Shown here one piece after another: positions 35,746 through 46,393 of a stretch of DNA of 64,000 bases. The position numbers and the translations under genes are program-made. The notes under the pieces are model-generated. The model was not told where the DNA came from and did not search any database. It saw only the letters and a program-made list of their open reading frames with translations. Every line of letters starts with the position of its first letter. The first letter of the stretch is position 1. The stretch comes from Benincasa hispida (taxonomy: Eukaryota; Streptophyta; Magnoliopsida; Cucurbitales; Cucurbitaceae). The stretch is from contig NC_052352.1 in the NCBI RefSeq assembly GCF_009727055.1, forward strand, positions 21,385,085 to 21,449,084, read 5' to 3'.

Positions 35746-36229
35746 AAATTTGAGGGGAAAAAAGTGCAAATTTAAGTGGGTAAAATTGCTAATATGATAG
35801 CTTGAATTTTGAATGGGATTTAGATTAGAATATTGCCCTTTATTATTTTTTTTTGAGAAACTTTGGTGTATCTAAAATTGTTGATATGATGTAAAATTTT
35901 AATTTATAGAATTTGAATAGAGAATGTCCGATGTTTAATTGGAAGATTTAGGATAAATTTATCTGAATTTGAGAGAGTAAAATGGATGGAAATCTAATTT
36001 GGAAAGGAGATTCACCAATTTGATATGAAATCTTGTTAGACTTAGGTTGATAACTTCAATTTTACCATATTTAAATTATATAATGGTAAGTGAACATATT
36101 ATCTGAAATTTTCTATAATCAATCAAGAAATCTTGATATATATATATATATGACACAGATCTTCATTCTCTTTTTTTTTTTGCAGCAGTTTTCCAATATG
36201 TGACCGTCACATTTGTTGATCTTAAGAAA
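35746..36229. other. Spacer between two tandem-repeat blocks
   Basis: A+T-rich, with an AT repeat at about 36136-36151. A pyrimidine run ending TTTTGCAGCAG (about 36170-36186), resembling a splice acceptor, comes just before composition shifts to the G+C-richer arrays. Confidence 0.45.
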
Positions 36230-36670
36230 GACTGGTTCATATGGGCTTTGCCCTTAGAGAGAGTCGAGTCATCCTCCCCTGGAGAGGGCTGGATCATCTA
36301 ACACCGTCGAATTGTCTCACCCTTAAAGAGGGCCAGATCAACTTACCCTTAGTGAGAGTTGGGTCACCTCCTCTAGAGTGGGTCGGATCATCTTGCCCTT
36401 AGTGAGGGTCGGATCATCTAACTCTGAGAGCCCGATCATCTTGCCCTTAGTGAGGGCCAGGTCATCCTCCTTGGAGAGGTTCCAATCATCTTGCCCTTAG
36501 TAAGAGCGGATCATCTGACCATGCCGAATCATCTCACCCTTACAGAGGGCCGGATCATCTTGCCTTTAGTGAGGGTCGAGTCATCCTCCCCTGAAGGGGC
36601 CGAATCATCTTGCCCTTAGTGAGGGCTGAATCATCTAATCCTGCTGAATTGTCTTACCCTTAGAGAGGGT
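36230..36670. repeat. Array A: irregular GGATCATC / CCCTTAGTGAGGG units
   Basis: Units built on (G)GATCATCTTGCCCTTAGTGA and GTC/GCC follow each other at about 25 or 48-50 base steps (starts of CTTGCCC near 36392, 36440, 36490, 36609, with variants near 36533 and 36559). Other units carry ACCCTGCTGAATNGTCT. Higher-order mixing suggests unequal exchange. Not coding as far as I can see. Confidence 0.8.
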
Positions 36671-37240
36671 ATAAGCTCGGTGAAGTATCGACAGATCTTT
36701 GTGCGTTAGCTTGGTTAAGATCGACGGATCTTTGGACATCGACTTGAGAAGCATCGATGGATCTTCAGACATCAGCATGGTGAAGCATTGATGAACCATT
36801 CACACTTGAGCTTGGCGAAGCACTAGTGAATCCTCCGCACTTGAGCTTGACGAAGCATTGGCGAATCCTCCGCATTGGCGAATCCTCCGCATTTGAGCTT
36901 GACGAAGCATTGACGAATCCTTCGTATTTGAGCTTGACGTAGCATCGACGAATCCTTCGCATTTGAGCTTGACGAAGCATCGATGAATCTTCTGCATTTG
37001 AGCTTGACGAAGCATCGATGAATCCTCCGTATTTGAGCTTAATGAAGCATCGGCGAATCCTTCATATTTGAGTTTGATGAAGTATTGGTGAATCCTCTGC
37101 ATTTGAGCTTGAAGAAGCATCGATGAATCCTCTGCATTTGAGCTTGATAAAGCATTGTCGAATTCTCTAACTTGAGCTTGATGAAGCATCGGTGAATCCT
37201 CCACATTTGAGCTTGGCGAAACGTCGATGAATCCTCTACA
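36671..37240. repeat. Array B: 36 bp tandem repeat
   Basis: About fifteen units of the type GAATCCTCCGCATTTGAGCT followed by TGACGAAGCATCGAC. Because 36 is a multiple of three, long frames stay open on the - strand (36765-36980 and 36800-37357) with a 12-residue repeat (EDSSMLRQAQMR and variants). I treat these as by-products of the repeat. Array F further right has clearly related units. Confidence 0.85.
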
Positions 37241-37614
37241 TTCTATTGGCTTCGATCTTAGTGTGCGACCTAAGGATTCTGTCGATTTTGGATTTAGTCT
37301 TTGTCTCAAGCATTCCGTCAATTTCAAATTTAATGCTCTATTGGCTTTGATTTTCACATTCTATTGGCTTCGATGTTAGTGCACAACCTGAGAATTTCGT
37401 CGATTTTGGCTTCAGTCTTTGACTCAAGCATTCCGTTGATTTCAAACTCAGTGCTTTACCAATTTTGATCTCCACATTCTATTAGCTTTGATCTTAATGC
37501 ACGACCTGAGGATTTCGTTGGTTTTGGCTTCAATCTTTGACTCGAGCATTCCGTCAGTTTCAAACTTAATGCTCTACCGACTTTGATCTTCGTATTCTGT
37601 TGGCTTCAATCTAG
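37241..37614. repeat. Array C: three 118 bp units
   Basis: TTCTATTGGCTTCGAT or a variant starts at 37241, 37359, 37477 and 37595, exactly 118 bases apart. Each unit includes ACCTGAGGATTTCGT, TCTTTGACTCAAGCATTCCG and TGCTCTACC. The fourth is only begun. Confidence 0.9.
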
Positions 37615-38150
37615 CAGATGTGATGAAGCAAAGCAAATTGAATATGGTCTTGCATATAAGGCGAAGTTTGGTAGATCAGACGCAGAGCTCGATAGATTGG
37701 ACTTGATCATGCGGATGAAGTGAAGCAAGGCAGACCAGACTTGATTGTGTAGTTGAGGTAGAGTCTGGAAGTTCGAATTTAGTCTCGCAGATGAGGTGAA
37801 GTCAGGAAGACTGCACTTAATCTCACCGATGAAGAAGAGCAATGCAGACCAGACTTGACCTCATATATGAGGTGGAGCTAGGTAGACCGGAGTTGACCTA
37901 GCGTATAAGATGGAGCCAGGTACACCAGACTTCATCTCGCATATGAGATGGGGCTAAGCAGACTAGAGTTGATCTAGCGTATGTGGTGAAGCCAGATGGA
38001 CTAGATTAATCTCGCATATGAGGTGGAGCTAGACGGATTGGAGTCGATCTCGAGTATGAGGTAGAGCCAGGCAAACTAAAGTTGATCTCGCGTATGAGGT
38101 GGAGCCAGGCAAACCAACTTGATCTTGCGTATGAGGCGGAACCACACCCA
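37615..38150. repeat. Array D: ~38 bp tandem repeat
   Basis: From 37860 the word TGGAGC(T/C) or a variant recurs at 37873, 37911, 37949, 37987, 38024, 38062, 38100 and 38137, steps of 37 or 38. Units read like TGATCTCGCGTATGAGG then TGGAGCCAGGCAGAC. The upstream part (37615-37860) is an older, more diverged version. Short - strand frames here are by-products. Confidence 0.88.
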
Positions 38151-38304
38151 CATTTTTGGAGAGGAAATGAAGTTGCATCGATATTTTGGTGAAGGAATGA
38201 AGCTGTACCAACATTTTTTAGAAGGAAGAAAGTTGCATCAATATTATGAAGAGGGAGCGAAGCTGCACCAACATTTTGGAGAGGGAGCGAAGTGACTTCA
38301 AAGA
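38150..38304. repeat. Array E: ~37 bp units
   Basis: Four units of the type GGGAGCGAAGCTGCACCAAC then ATTTTGGAGA, between arrays D and F. Confidence 0.75.
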
Positions 38305-38409
38305 GGAAGTGGTGAAGCCTCCGAACTTAAAGATGGAAGAGCATCGACGAAGCCTCTGAACTTGAAGATGGAGGAGCATCAACGAAGGCCCTGAACTTAA
38401 AGATGGAGG
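38305..38409. repeat. Array F, left part: 36 bp repeat
   Basis: About three units of GAAGCCTCTGAACTTGAAGA plus TGGAGGAGCATCGAC. The array resumes at 40408 after a 2 kb LTR insertion. Units are alignable with array B (shared GAAGCATCGACGAA-CCT), so both are one satellite family. Confidence 0.85.
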
Positions 38410-40407
38410 TGAAGGAAATCAAACATGAGAATTTTCATGAGCAATGGAAGAGATCGTTCCAAATTTCATTCGAGTGAACACAATCAATTACAGTCTAAGT
38501 ACAAAAAGTAACAAGTCATGCAAAACTAGACATTACAGCATGCTTTAAAATGATACAAGGGATAGAGGATGCATACCTTTGAAGAAACATTCTTCACAAA
38601 TCCCTCGATCAATCTACAAGTGTCCACAGCAACTCTCGAATGCAACGAACAGACTGCTACTAACAACACAAACACAACGAACACAACCTCTACAAAACCA
38701 CTCGATCCACGAACTGAGTGAGGACATCACCACAATGGTTATCTTGGTATTCTCGGTGTGAGAATCTAGAAGTTGTAGGCTTTATATGATCTTGGCTTGA
38801 GGAATAGACTGGAGGACAATGATCGAGCAAGTGGGAGATAAGATGCTGTCTATTGTATGGACGATGTACTCGATCGTGTAGTAAATGATAGCCTATCGTA
38901 TAGACTTAGCCACTCGATCGTTTAGCTACAATCAGCTGAATGACTATCGTATGATCAAAGCTGCACGATCGTTTAGTCTCTGTCAGCTATCTCTTAGTGA
39001 AACTATTTCACTTGATAGCTTAATCCGTGAGTTCTTTTCGAATGAGGCAGCTCTTTATTTTAGGATACATTTTTCCTTTTATCTCACGGTTACCATAAAA
39101 ACACCAATAACCTCCCACTCAATTAATTATTAGAGAAATTTTTTTTAATTATCATATAATTAAGATATTATAAATAAATATGATAACCAACTTACCATAT
39201 TATATTTATAACCTATAGTTTTAATATTTCATCTCATGAAACATATAAACCATAGTTCTTTTTCTATTTTATGGTACTTAATGTATCTCATACATCATAC
39301 CAATTATATCATATATAATTTAATTTTCTTTTGTTAATTTGAATACTTCAAACTAACCCTAAGAACTGATTCTAACCTTGAATCCATTGAGTTACCAAGG
39401 GGATCTTATGGACCTGTAGCTTGAAGCTCCAACGGTACGTGAATAACTGACTAAACTCTTTAGTCACGGGATCTACCATCTGTTAACTGCCGGGCACTCC
39501 ACTAAAGACCGACAGCTGCACTCTTCTCACTACAGATATATTTCTGTGTCCATATCAACCAATCAATAGTGCGAAAACCCTTCACTGATCACTCGTAAGT
39601 ATAGCTAGGCCAATTTACCGTTTTGCCCCTATAGTTACATCTAACTCCTTAAGTGCCACTAATTCTTTAATGAATAATAAGTCATAGTCCTACTATGACT
39701 GGTCCTCTCTTCCAAAGAGAGGATGTGGCCATTATGTTCAAGACCCGAAATCAACCTTTAAGGGAGCAATCTATCTACTTACCCCTGCTTCGGGGAAGAA
39801 GTGAATTCCATCTTGTGTAACTGAGTTCCTAGCTCTCCAATCAGACAAATCCCTAAAAAGGTAGGCTTGTTGAGTTGGCAATCTGGCCACTCTCACCCAT
39901 ACTAATCAAAGAACTGCCCTCAAAGGCAGAAGTTCTCAAAACACTCAAGATTAAGGTCATGTCATCTATGGTCGTTTTAGTGAGATGTAAGTCTCAATTA
40001 TCAACGATGTTATATAAAGAGACAAATCATTTCGTGGTTTGGTCTTATACAAACTCTTTGTATAGGACACCTCCGCTTGCATGTCTCCACATGAATGGTC
40101 AGGATCAGACCATCTGTAGTAGTTCATAACACTTGTAAACCTCTACTAAGCAGGCTGTATTCGTAGTGTCACCAGGATAAGGTATCCCTCCTTTATTCTT
40201 ATACTACAGAGCTTTTAGGTTATAACTTAAGGCATGATCCACTTGTATATCTCATATACATGCTTAAGTTTACATATAATAACCACGAATCTTAGTTGAT
40301 TGGATATGAGTAAATACAAATAAAATAACTCTTATTTTATTAATAACAATGTGTACAAAGTTTACAAACTACGAGACTTCGGGAGAATTAAAACACCAAT
40401 CTCAACA
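38410..40407 (-). repeat. Solo LTR 1 (copia, 1998 bp) inserted in the 36 bp array
   Basis: It runs from TGAAGGAAATC to CAATCTCAACA on the + strand, so on the - strand it starts TGTTGAGATTGG and ends with CA. It aligns with the LTRs at 57651-59795 and 61949-63845 along its length (for example GATCGTTCCAA, GACAAGGGATAGA-like, GACCATCTGTAG). No internal element sequence follows on either side; instead the 36 bp array continues on both sides. Flanks GGAGG and GAAGA fit a 5 bp duplication with two later changes. It arose by LTR-LTR recombination. It holds an ATCGTNTAG cluster at about 38865-38980. The open frames inside are not genes. Confidence 0.8.
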
Positions 40408-41052
40408 GAAGAAGCATCGAGGGAGCCTCTAAACTTGAAGATGGAGGAGAGTCGACGAAACCTCTGAACTTGAAGATGGAGGATCATCGACGAAGCCTCT
40501 AAACTTGAAGATGGAAGAGCATCGGTGAAGCCTCTAAATTTGAAGATGGAGGAGCATCGACGAAGCCTTTAAACTTGAAGATGAAGGAGTATTGACGAAA
40601 CCTCTGAACTTGAAGATGGAGAAGCATCGATGAAACCTCTAAACTTGAAGATGGAGGAGCATCGACGGAACATCTGAGCTTAAATTTGATGAAGCATTGA
40701 CAAATCCTTTGAACTTGAATTTGAGGAAGCATCAGTGAATTTTTCATGCTTGATTTTGAAGATGCATCATCAAAGCCTTCAATCTTGAGCAAGTGAAATG
40801 AAGTGAGCCATACCAAACTTTAAAGATGCAATGCCACTTCAGATGAGCGAAGCCCTAGTGTTGAAGATAAAGGATTCCTTAAACTTGAAGATGAAGAAGC
40901 AACAATGAGGCCTTTAAGCTTAAATTTGATGAAGCATTGACAAATCCTTCAAACTTGAATTTGAAGAAGCATCAACGAATCCACCAAACCTAAATTTAAA
41001 GAAGCATTGGCAAAACTTCTAAAATTGATCTTGAAAACACTATAGATGAGTG
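40408..41052. repeat. Array F, right part: 36 bp repeat, decaying
   Basis: Regular 36 bp units to about 40690 and then diverged units (TGATGAAGCATTGACAAATC and TTGAACTTGAATT). The - strand frame 40499-40816 with a 12-residue repeat is a by-product. The array is cut at 41053 by the M1 LTR. Confidence 0.82.
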
Positions 41053-42915
41053 TGTAGGAATGTATCAATTGCAGCGAAAGCACAATGATCATCTAAGCAT
41101 TCAAGTTCACCAATTTTGGCAAAATATAAAGCATGCTTTTGCAGAAAAATGGGTTCCAAGATATACCTTTTGTAGAACTTTTTCAAAGCCCATTCTTCAG
41201 CTGCAATCTTCTCTATAACTTATTGTAGACCACCTCAAGATCTTCCCCACTATTCTCTTGGTGCTCTAGATTGAGTTGTGGGACTCAAAACAAGCTTGAA
41301 TCAAGGGATAAAGGAGAAAAGCTCACTACAGCAACCTTTGTTGAAGAACCCTTCTTCAAACCGAATTTTCTCTCAAAATTCTGTAGATTGCATGCTCGAT
41401 TTTCACTCCAATCTTCTCATTATATTGCAGATCAACATGAAAGAGAAAAGCTGCATGAGTTGCAGCTCATCCTTGGAGAAGACAAGGCAAATGTATTGTT
41501 ATATGTGTGAGCTAGTTTAAAGATGGATAATGGAAAAATCCATTTTTTCAATTTGTGTTTTTTGTTTTCTTTTCCTTTTTCAATTTTATCTAAAATTAAA
41601 ATTTTGATTTAAAAATATATTTGATTTTAAAAAAGAAAAATTAATTAATTTCATAAATTAATGATTAAATAAAACTTAATTAATTTAATATCAAATATTA
41701 AATTAATTTTAACACATATCCATCTTTATCTATTTAAATCATATTTAAATATATAAATTCTCCTTTTCCGTTTAATTCTAAAATTAAACATATAATTATA
41801 TCTCATATAATTACTAATTCTCTTAATTCTAATTTGAACGTTTCAAATTAACTTATCAGGCTATTCTAGAACTAGTCCGTTACGAGCTAGTAGGGGGACT
41901 TCGCGAACCTACAGATCATGGGCTCCAACGATTTGAGATTAATTGGCTAAACTCATTAGACCAAATTAATCTCCATTCGTTAACTAATGGGTCATTCCAC
42001 TAAAGCCCATAGTTGCACTCCCTTCACTATAGATATATTATGTCCACATGATTTAACCATAATCAGCAAGTCGACCCTTCACAGGTTGTTCGTAATAACG
42101 GCTGGGTCAAATATCTGTTTTAACCCCAAGATTACGTTTTATTCCTCAAGTCTCTACTGATCCTTTAATGAACAATTGATTTGTGATCCAATCACCAAAC
42201 CAAACTCTCTCAGCCTAGTGAGAGGGTGGAGCCCTTACTTCAAGACCTGGATTCAGTAATTGAGAGAACAACCTTTCTCCTATCCCTAAATTGGGTAGGT
42301 GTGAACTCCGTCTTGCACCCTATGTCCCCAGCTATCTATCCGGTCTTATCCCTAAAATGGGAGTCTTATTGAACCGACACTGTTGAGCCAACCCTCATCT
42401 ACGCAAATCTAAGAGCAATCCCAAATAAACAAGAGTTCATAGTTAACTCAGGATTAAGATCGAGTTACCTAGGTCATCTAGGTGAAATAGTCAGTCTTAA
42501 ATAGTAAACAACGTTATAAAGTAAGAGTGACTTATTTCTTGGTCCGGATCTTATGCAAACTCATTGCATAGAATGCCCCCACTTCTTATGTCATAACATG
42601 TACGAATTAGGATCACATCGTATGTAGCACTTTACAACTCTTTGTAACAACTATAGAGTAGGTCGCATCCAATGGTGTTACCAGAATAAGGTACCCAACC
42701 TCATTCGTGTACCATTGATCATTTTAATTATTTACTCGAACCCGATCCACTCTTATGTCTCCCCATAAAGTTCAAGTACTTATACAATAGTCATGGGTCT
42801 TAGTTTATTGGACTTAGACTTTCATATAATTTATGAGATCAATAACAAGTATATTGATAATAGAAAATGTTAATCATTTTACAAACTGCGAGTTTTTAGG
42901 ACATAAAACACAACA
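41053..42915 (-). repeat. M1 3' LTR (1863 bp)
   Basis: From TGTAGGAATGTATCAATTGC to AAAACACAACA. It aligns with 49219-51076 over its full length (my reading of the first 150 bases is roughly 85% identical) and only distantly with the solo LTR group, although words such as CATTCCACTAAA and GTTAACT recur in both. Confidence 0.88.
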
Positions 42916-42927
42916 ATACTTCCACTT
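42916..42927 (-). other. M1 polypurine tract
   Basis: The - strand reads AAGTGGAAGTAT just before the LTR start TGTTG, a slightly altered form of the AAGTGGGAGAT tract seen in M2. Confidence 0.6.
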
Positions 42928-43051
42928 GGACTAAAACTCCAGTGGATCAATATATACAAATATATACAATGTTGAGTTTACATGGAGAGAATAAAATGTA
43001 CAAATATAATAAACTAGGGCATTACAATACCCATAAATTCTCCCACTTGCC

Positions 43052-43558
43052 CTAGTAATTCAAAACTCGTAGACCTAGTCCTACTAGGTGACCCTCGAAC
43101 ACTTTAGCCGAGAGGGCCTTCGTAAATGGATCAGTTAAGTTGTCTTGAGAAGCACTCTGAGTGACAATGACGTCTCCTCTACGTACAATCTCCCTGATGA
43201 GATGGTACTTTCGTTCGATATGCTTTCCCTTTTTATGGCTTCGTGGTTCCTTTGAATTTGCAACTACTCCACTGTTGTCACAATAGAGAGTGATAGGCAG
43301 GTGCATGTTAGGAATTACTTCCAGATTTGTCATGAACTTTCTGAGCCATACTGCTTTTGCTGCTTCGCTTGCAGCTACATACTTAGCTTCCATTGTGGAG
43401 TCCGCAATACAACTCTGCTTGATGCTCCTCCACACAACTGCTCCTTCGTTCAGAGTGAATACTGATCCCGAAGTTGATTTCCTCCAATCAATATCGGTCT
43501 GAAAGTCAGAATCAGTGTATCCAGTAAGGATCAGATCCTTAGGACCATACACGAGCAT
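43052..43558 (-). CDS. M1 RNase H domain, open over 168 codons (pol fragment)
   Basis: Open frame covering the whole RNase H domain. It contains LTGYTDSDFQTDIDWRKSTS (first Asp), GAVVWRSIKQSCIADSTMEA (acidic residue of MEAKY), LYCDNSGVV (third Asp) and RGDVIVTQSASQDNLTDPFTKAL, and ends GLRVLNY with a proper stop. All recognisable catalytic residues are present. It has no start of its own, since it was the end of a gag-pol polyprotein whose upstream part is broken, so it is unlikely to be expressed. Among the pol pieces in the window this is the best preserved domain. Confidence 0.75.
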   Translation of the reverse strand: MLVYGPKDLILTGYTDSDFQTDIDWRKSTSGSVFTLNEGAVVWRSIKQSCIADSTMEAKYVAASEAAKAVWLRKFMTNLEVIPNMHLPITLYCDNSGVVANSKEPRSHKKGKHIERKYHLIREIVRRGDVIVTQSASQDNLTDPFTKALSAKVFEGHLVGLGLRVLNY

Positions 43559-44509
43559 ATAATCTCTCGTTCTCCGAAGATACTTGAGAATGTTTTTAAC
43601 AGCAGTTCAATGGTCATGACTAGGATTAGACTGAAATCTGCTAACAATTCCTACGGCATAGCATATGTCAGGACGAGTACACAACATTCATACATTAAAC
43701 TCCCAACTGTAGATGTATATGGAATTCGATTCATCTCCTCAACCTCTTGAGGTGTCTTAGGACTCTACTCTTTAGACAAGTGAATTTCATGCCTGAAAGG
43801 TAAAGATTCTTTCTTGCAATTTTGCATTTTATACCTAGACACCATCTTGTCTCTATAAGATACTTTAGATAATGTCAATGTTCTGTTTTTGCGATTCCGA
43901 ACTATTTAGATTCTAAGAACATACTGTGCTTCTCCCAAATCTTTCATTTGGAATTGTGAAGCCAGCCATCTCTTAACGTCAGCTAGATATTCTACCTCAT
44001 TTCCAATGAGTAGAATATCATCAACATACAACACCAGAAAAGCGACAGCTTTGTTGACGATTTTCTTGTAGACACAGGGTTCGTCATATTTTGTTCAAAG
44101 TCATAAGATTTGATCGCAACGTCAAATGTCATATTCCAAGATCTAGAAGCTTGTTTTAATCCATAAATGGATCGATTAAGCTTGCAAACTTTTTGCTCTT
44201 GACCCTACTGTATAAACCCTTCTGGTTGAGACATATAGATACTCTCTTCAAGATAGACATTCAGAAAAGCTGTCTTGACATCCATTTGCCATATTTCATA
44301 ATCATAAAATGTGGCTATGGACAAGAGTATTCTAATAGAATTTATCATGGCAACTGGAGAGAAGGTTTCTTCAAAATCTAACCCCTCTCTTTGGATAAAC
44401 CCTTTTTCCACAAGTCTAGGGTCTGTACCTTACCAGCTTGGTCTCGTTTTCTCTTGTAGATCCACTTGCAACCGATTGGTTCTATCCCTTCCGGTTGATC
44501 TACAAGATC
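43559..44509 (-). pseudogene. M1 reverse transcriptase, frameshifted, YVDD intact
   Basis: QDLVDQPEGIEPIGCKWIYK opens the domain. It continues with GFIQREGLDFEETFSPVA, EIWQMDVKTAFLN (first catalytic Asp) and YMSQPEGF in the frame 44205-44411. After a stop, KVCKLNRSIYGLKQASRSWN follows. The catalytic box YVDD is intact at 44017-44028, followed by ILLIGNEVEYLADVK. A frame change is needed between these parts and stops occur before the RNase H. The family role is DNA synthesis on the element RNA; this copy is inactive as it stands. Confidence 0.85.
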
Positions 44510-45610
44510 TTAGACAGAATTGAAATACATAGATTCCATTTCAAGGTCCATGGCTTTAATCCAATGGTCTTTGTCCACATCATTCATTACTTGATTAAAA
44601 GACAACGGATCCTCTAAACCATCATCTGGTATGATGACTTTAGTTTCAGTTAAACCCATGTATCGGTCAGGTTGTTGCACAATCCTCCCACTACGACGAG
44701 GCATTCTCAACTCTTGAGAAGGATGTGAAGTATCAGTTTCATCAACAACTCTTGTTGATGGACCTGCTCTATCAACAACTCTTACTGAAGGACCTGCTCG
44801 ATCAATAACTCTTGTTGATACATTTGTCGTTTCTCTGGACGTTTCTTCTATTACTAGCTTATTGCGAGGTTGATGGTTCTTCATATAATCTTCCTTTAGG
44901 AAGGTTGCATTTGTCGATACAAATACTTTATCTTCCTGAGGATCAGAAAAGAGACCACCTTTAGTTTCTTTTGGGTAGCCTACAAATAGGCATACTTTTG
45001 AATGGTGTTCCAAATTTTTAGGATTTTGCACCAACACATGTACTGGATAACCCCAAATTCTGAAGTTATATAAATTTCCTTTACGTCCTCTCCATAGCTC
45101 GTAAGGTGTTTCAGAAACACTTTTCGAGGGAACCATGTTCAAAATATACACTGCAATCCCAACTGCGTATCTCCAAAAAGAATTTGGTAATTGAGGGTAA
45201 CTCATCATGGAACGAACCATGTTCAACAAGATTCTGTTTCTCCTTAATGCCGCACCGTTCTGTTGAGGTGTGCCAAGGGCTGTGAGTTGAGACTGAATTC
45301 CATGTTCTATCAAATAGTTCTAGAATTCTATGTCCATATACTCACCACCTCAATCCGATCGAAGCGTTTTAATCTTTTTACCTAATTGGTTTTCAACCTT
45401 AGCCTTATACTCTTTGAACTTTTCAAAAGTTTCAGACTTTTGATGCATTAGGTAAACATGCCGATACCTGGAATAATCATCTATAAAACTGATGAAATAT
45501 TCATACCCTCCTCTTGCTCTAACATTTAGAGGCCCACAAAGGTCTAAGTGAATCAGCTCTAGGGGTTCTTTGACTCTAAGATCTTTTCCAGAAAAAGATC
45601 TTTTTGTCAT
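44510..45610 (-). pseudogene. M1 integrase, interrupted by two stops
   Basis: The first part (45350-45610) has LELIHLDLCGPLNV (first catalytic Asp), FISFIDDYSRYRHVYLMHQK and IKTLRSD (second Asp). Two stop codons lie between RSD and the next frame (GGEYMDIEF, stop, NYLIEHGI). The second part (44510-45313) has GTPQQNGAALRRNRILLNMV; the catalytic Glu of the usual VAERRNR is Leu here. It continues with the C-terminal phrases PYELWRGRKGN, RIWGYPVHVL and CLFVGYPKETKGG. The linker to reverse transcriptase has three near-copies of R-V-(I/V)-D-(R/E)-(A/T)-G-P-S. Confidence 0.87.
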
Positions 45611-45616
45611 TTTACC

Positions 45617-45835
45617 CTAAAGACAAGACTCATATGGTGGTAATAAACTGTCTTCCAACTTGTTTAAAAGACCGTTCTTAACCAATCTCTCAATCCTGTT
45701 GAGATTTATGTGACCCAGTCTCAAGTGCCAAAGATAGGCATTTGGAGAAATCTTCCTTTTCTTATGAGTCCCAACAGTTTTAAACATCTCTATGTCCAAA
45801 ACAGCTTTGACCTCAGTTAGTTTTAACGTGTACAA
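45617..45835 (-). pseudogene. M1 pre-integrase zinc finger
   Basis: AYLWHLRLGHINLNRIERLV carries the two zinc-binding His. The Cys pair that follows should read CESC but here is YESC, and a stop codon comes right after ESCL. Joined in the family to integrase; separated here by that stop. Confidence 0.78.
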
Positions 45836-45915
45836 AAGTTATTTTCTAATTTTGCAGAGCAAATCTGTTTATTTCCCATTATTGATGAACACTTCACCAT
45901 TTTCGAAATAAACTT

Positions 45916-46172
45916 TTATAATTTTGTTATAGCAAATAGGAGACAGAAATTAGATTCCTTTTCATAGAAGGGAATATAATATACATTTTTCAAATAAATG
46001 TACTTATCTCCTATAAATAACTTCATATCTCCTACTGCTTTGGCTGAAACAATCTCCCAAGTCCCTACCTTAAAGATTGTTTCACCTTCTGTCAACTGTC
46101 TCCAGGAACTTGTTTCCTGTGAGATAGTACATACATGATTAGTGGCACCTGAATCAATTATCCAGATTTTAT
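45916..46172 (-). pseudogene. M1 protease domain
   Basis: The phrase KIWIIDSGATNHVCTISQET has the intact aspartic protease motif DSGAT and the family's typical NHVC. It continues FKVGTWEIVSAKAVGD and YLKNVYYIPF. Its open frame begins in gag-derived sequence upstream at 46245, showing that gag and protease were brought together by a deletion. Confidence 0.82.
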
Positions 46173-46393
46173 CATTTTCTACAAAAAAATGCTTCGATAA
46201 CAAGTAAATCATATTTATCTTGTTGTTCAAATTCAACATTCTCATCTACATAATTCATAATTTTAGATGAGTTGGGAGATAGAGGACAATCCTCTGTTAA
46301 AACTTTTTTGGTATAATCAACTGCTAGTAATTTGTTTGTTGATTTGATTTTACTGTTATGTACATCGGAAGCGAGTATTCTAGAATTTGACAT
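46173..46393 (-). pseudogene. M1 gag, reduced to its N-terminus
   Basis: I place the start at the Met at 46391-46393 because the reading MSNSRILASD is the usual gag start of this group (compare MASTTINLLSAEKLNG in M2). STNKLLAVDYTKKVLTEDCP follows, equivalent to ILIIEDLKFVLTEECP in M2. After about 40 residues the frame jumps to YVDENVEFEQQDKYDLLVIE, the segment just before protease. Most of gag, including the zinc knuckle, is missing. Confidence 0.75.

Noticed and set aside
36165..36200. Intron 3' splice site of a host gene
   Set aside because: The pyrimidine run ending GCAG looks right, but the sequence downstream is tandem repeat without a coding reading.
36671..41052. CRISPR-like array (36 bp repeats)
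   Set aside because: Units follow each other directly without unique spacers, and the context is a plant genome.
44193..44523. + strand frames over M1 reverse transcriptase
   Set aside because: Shadows of the - strand copia domain.
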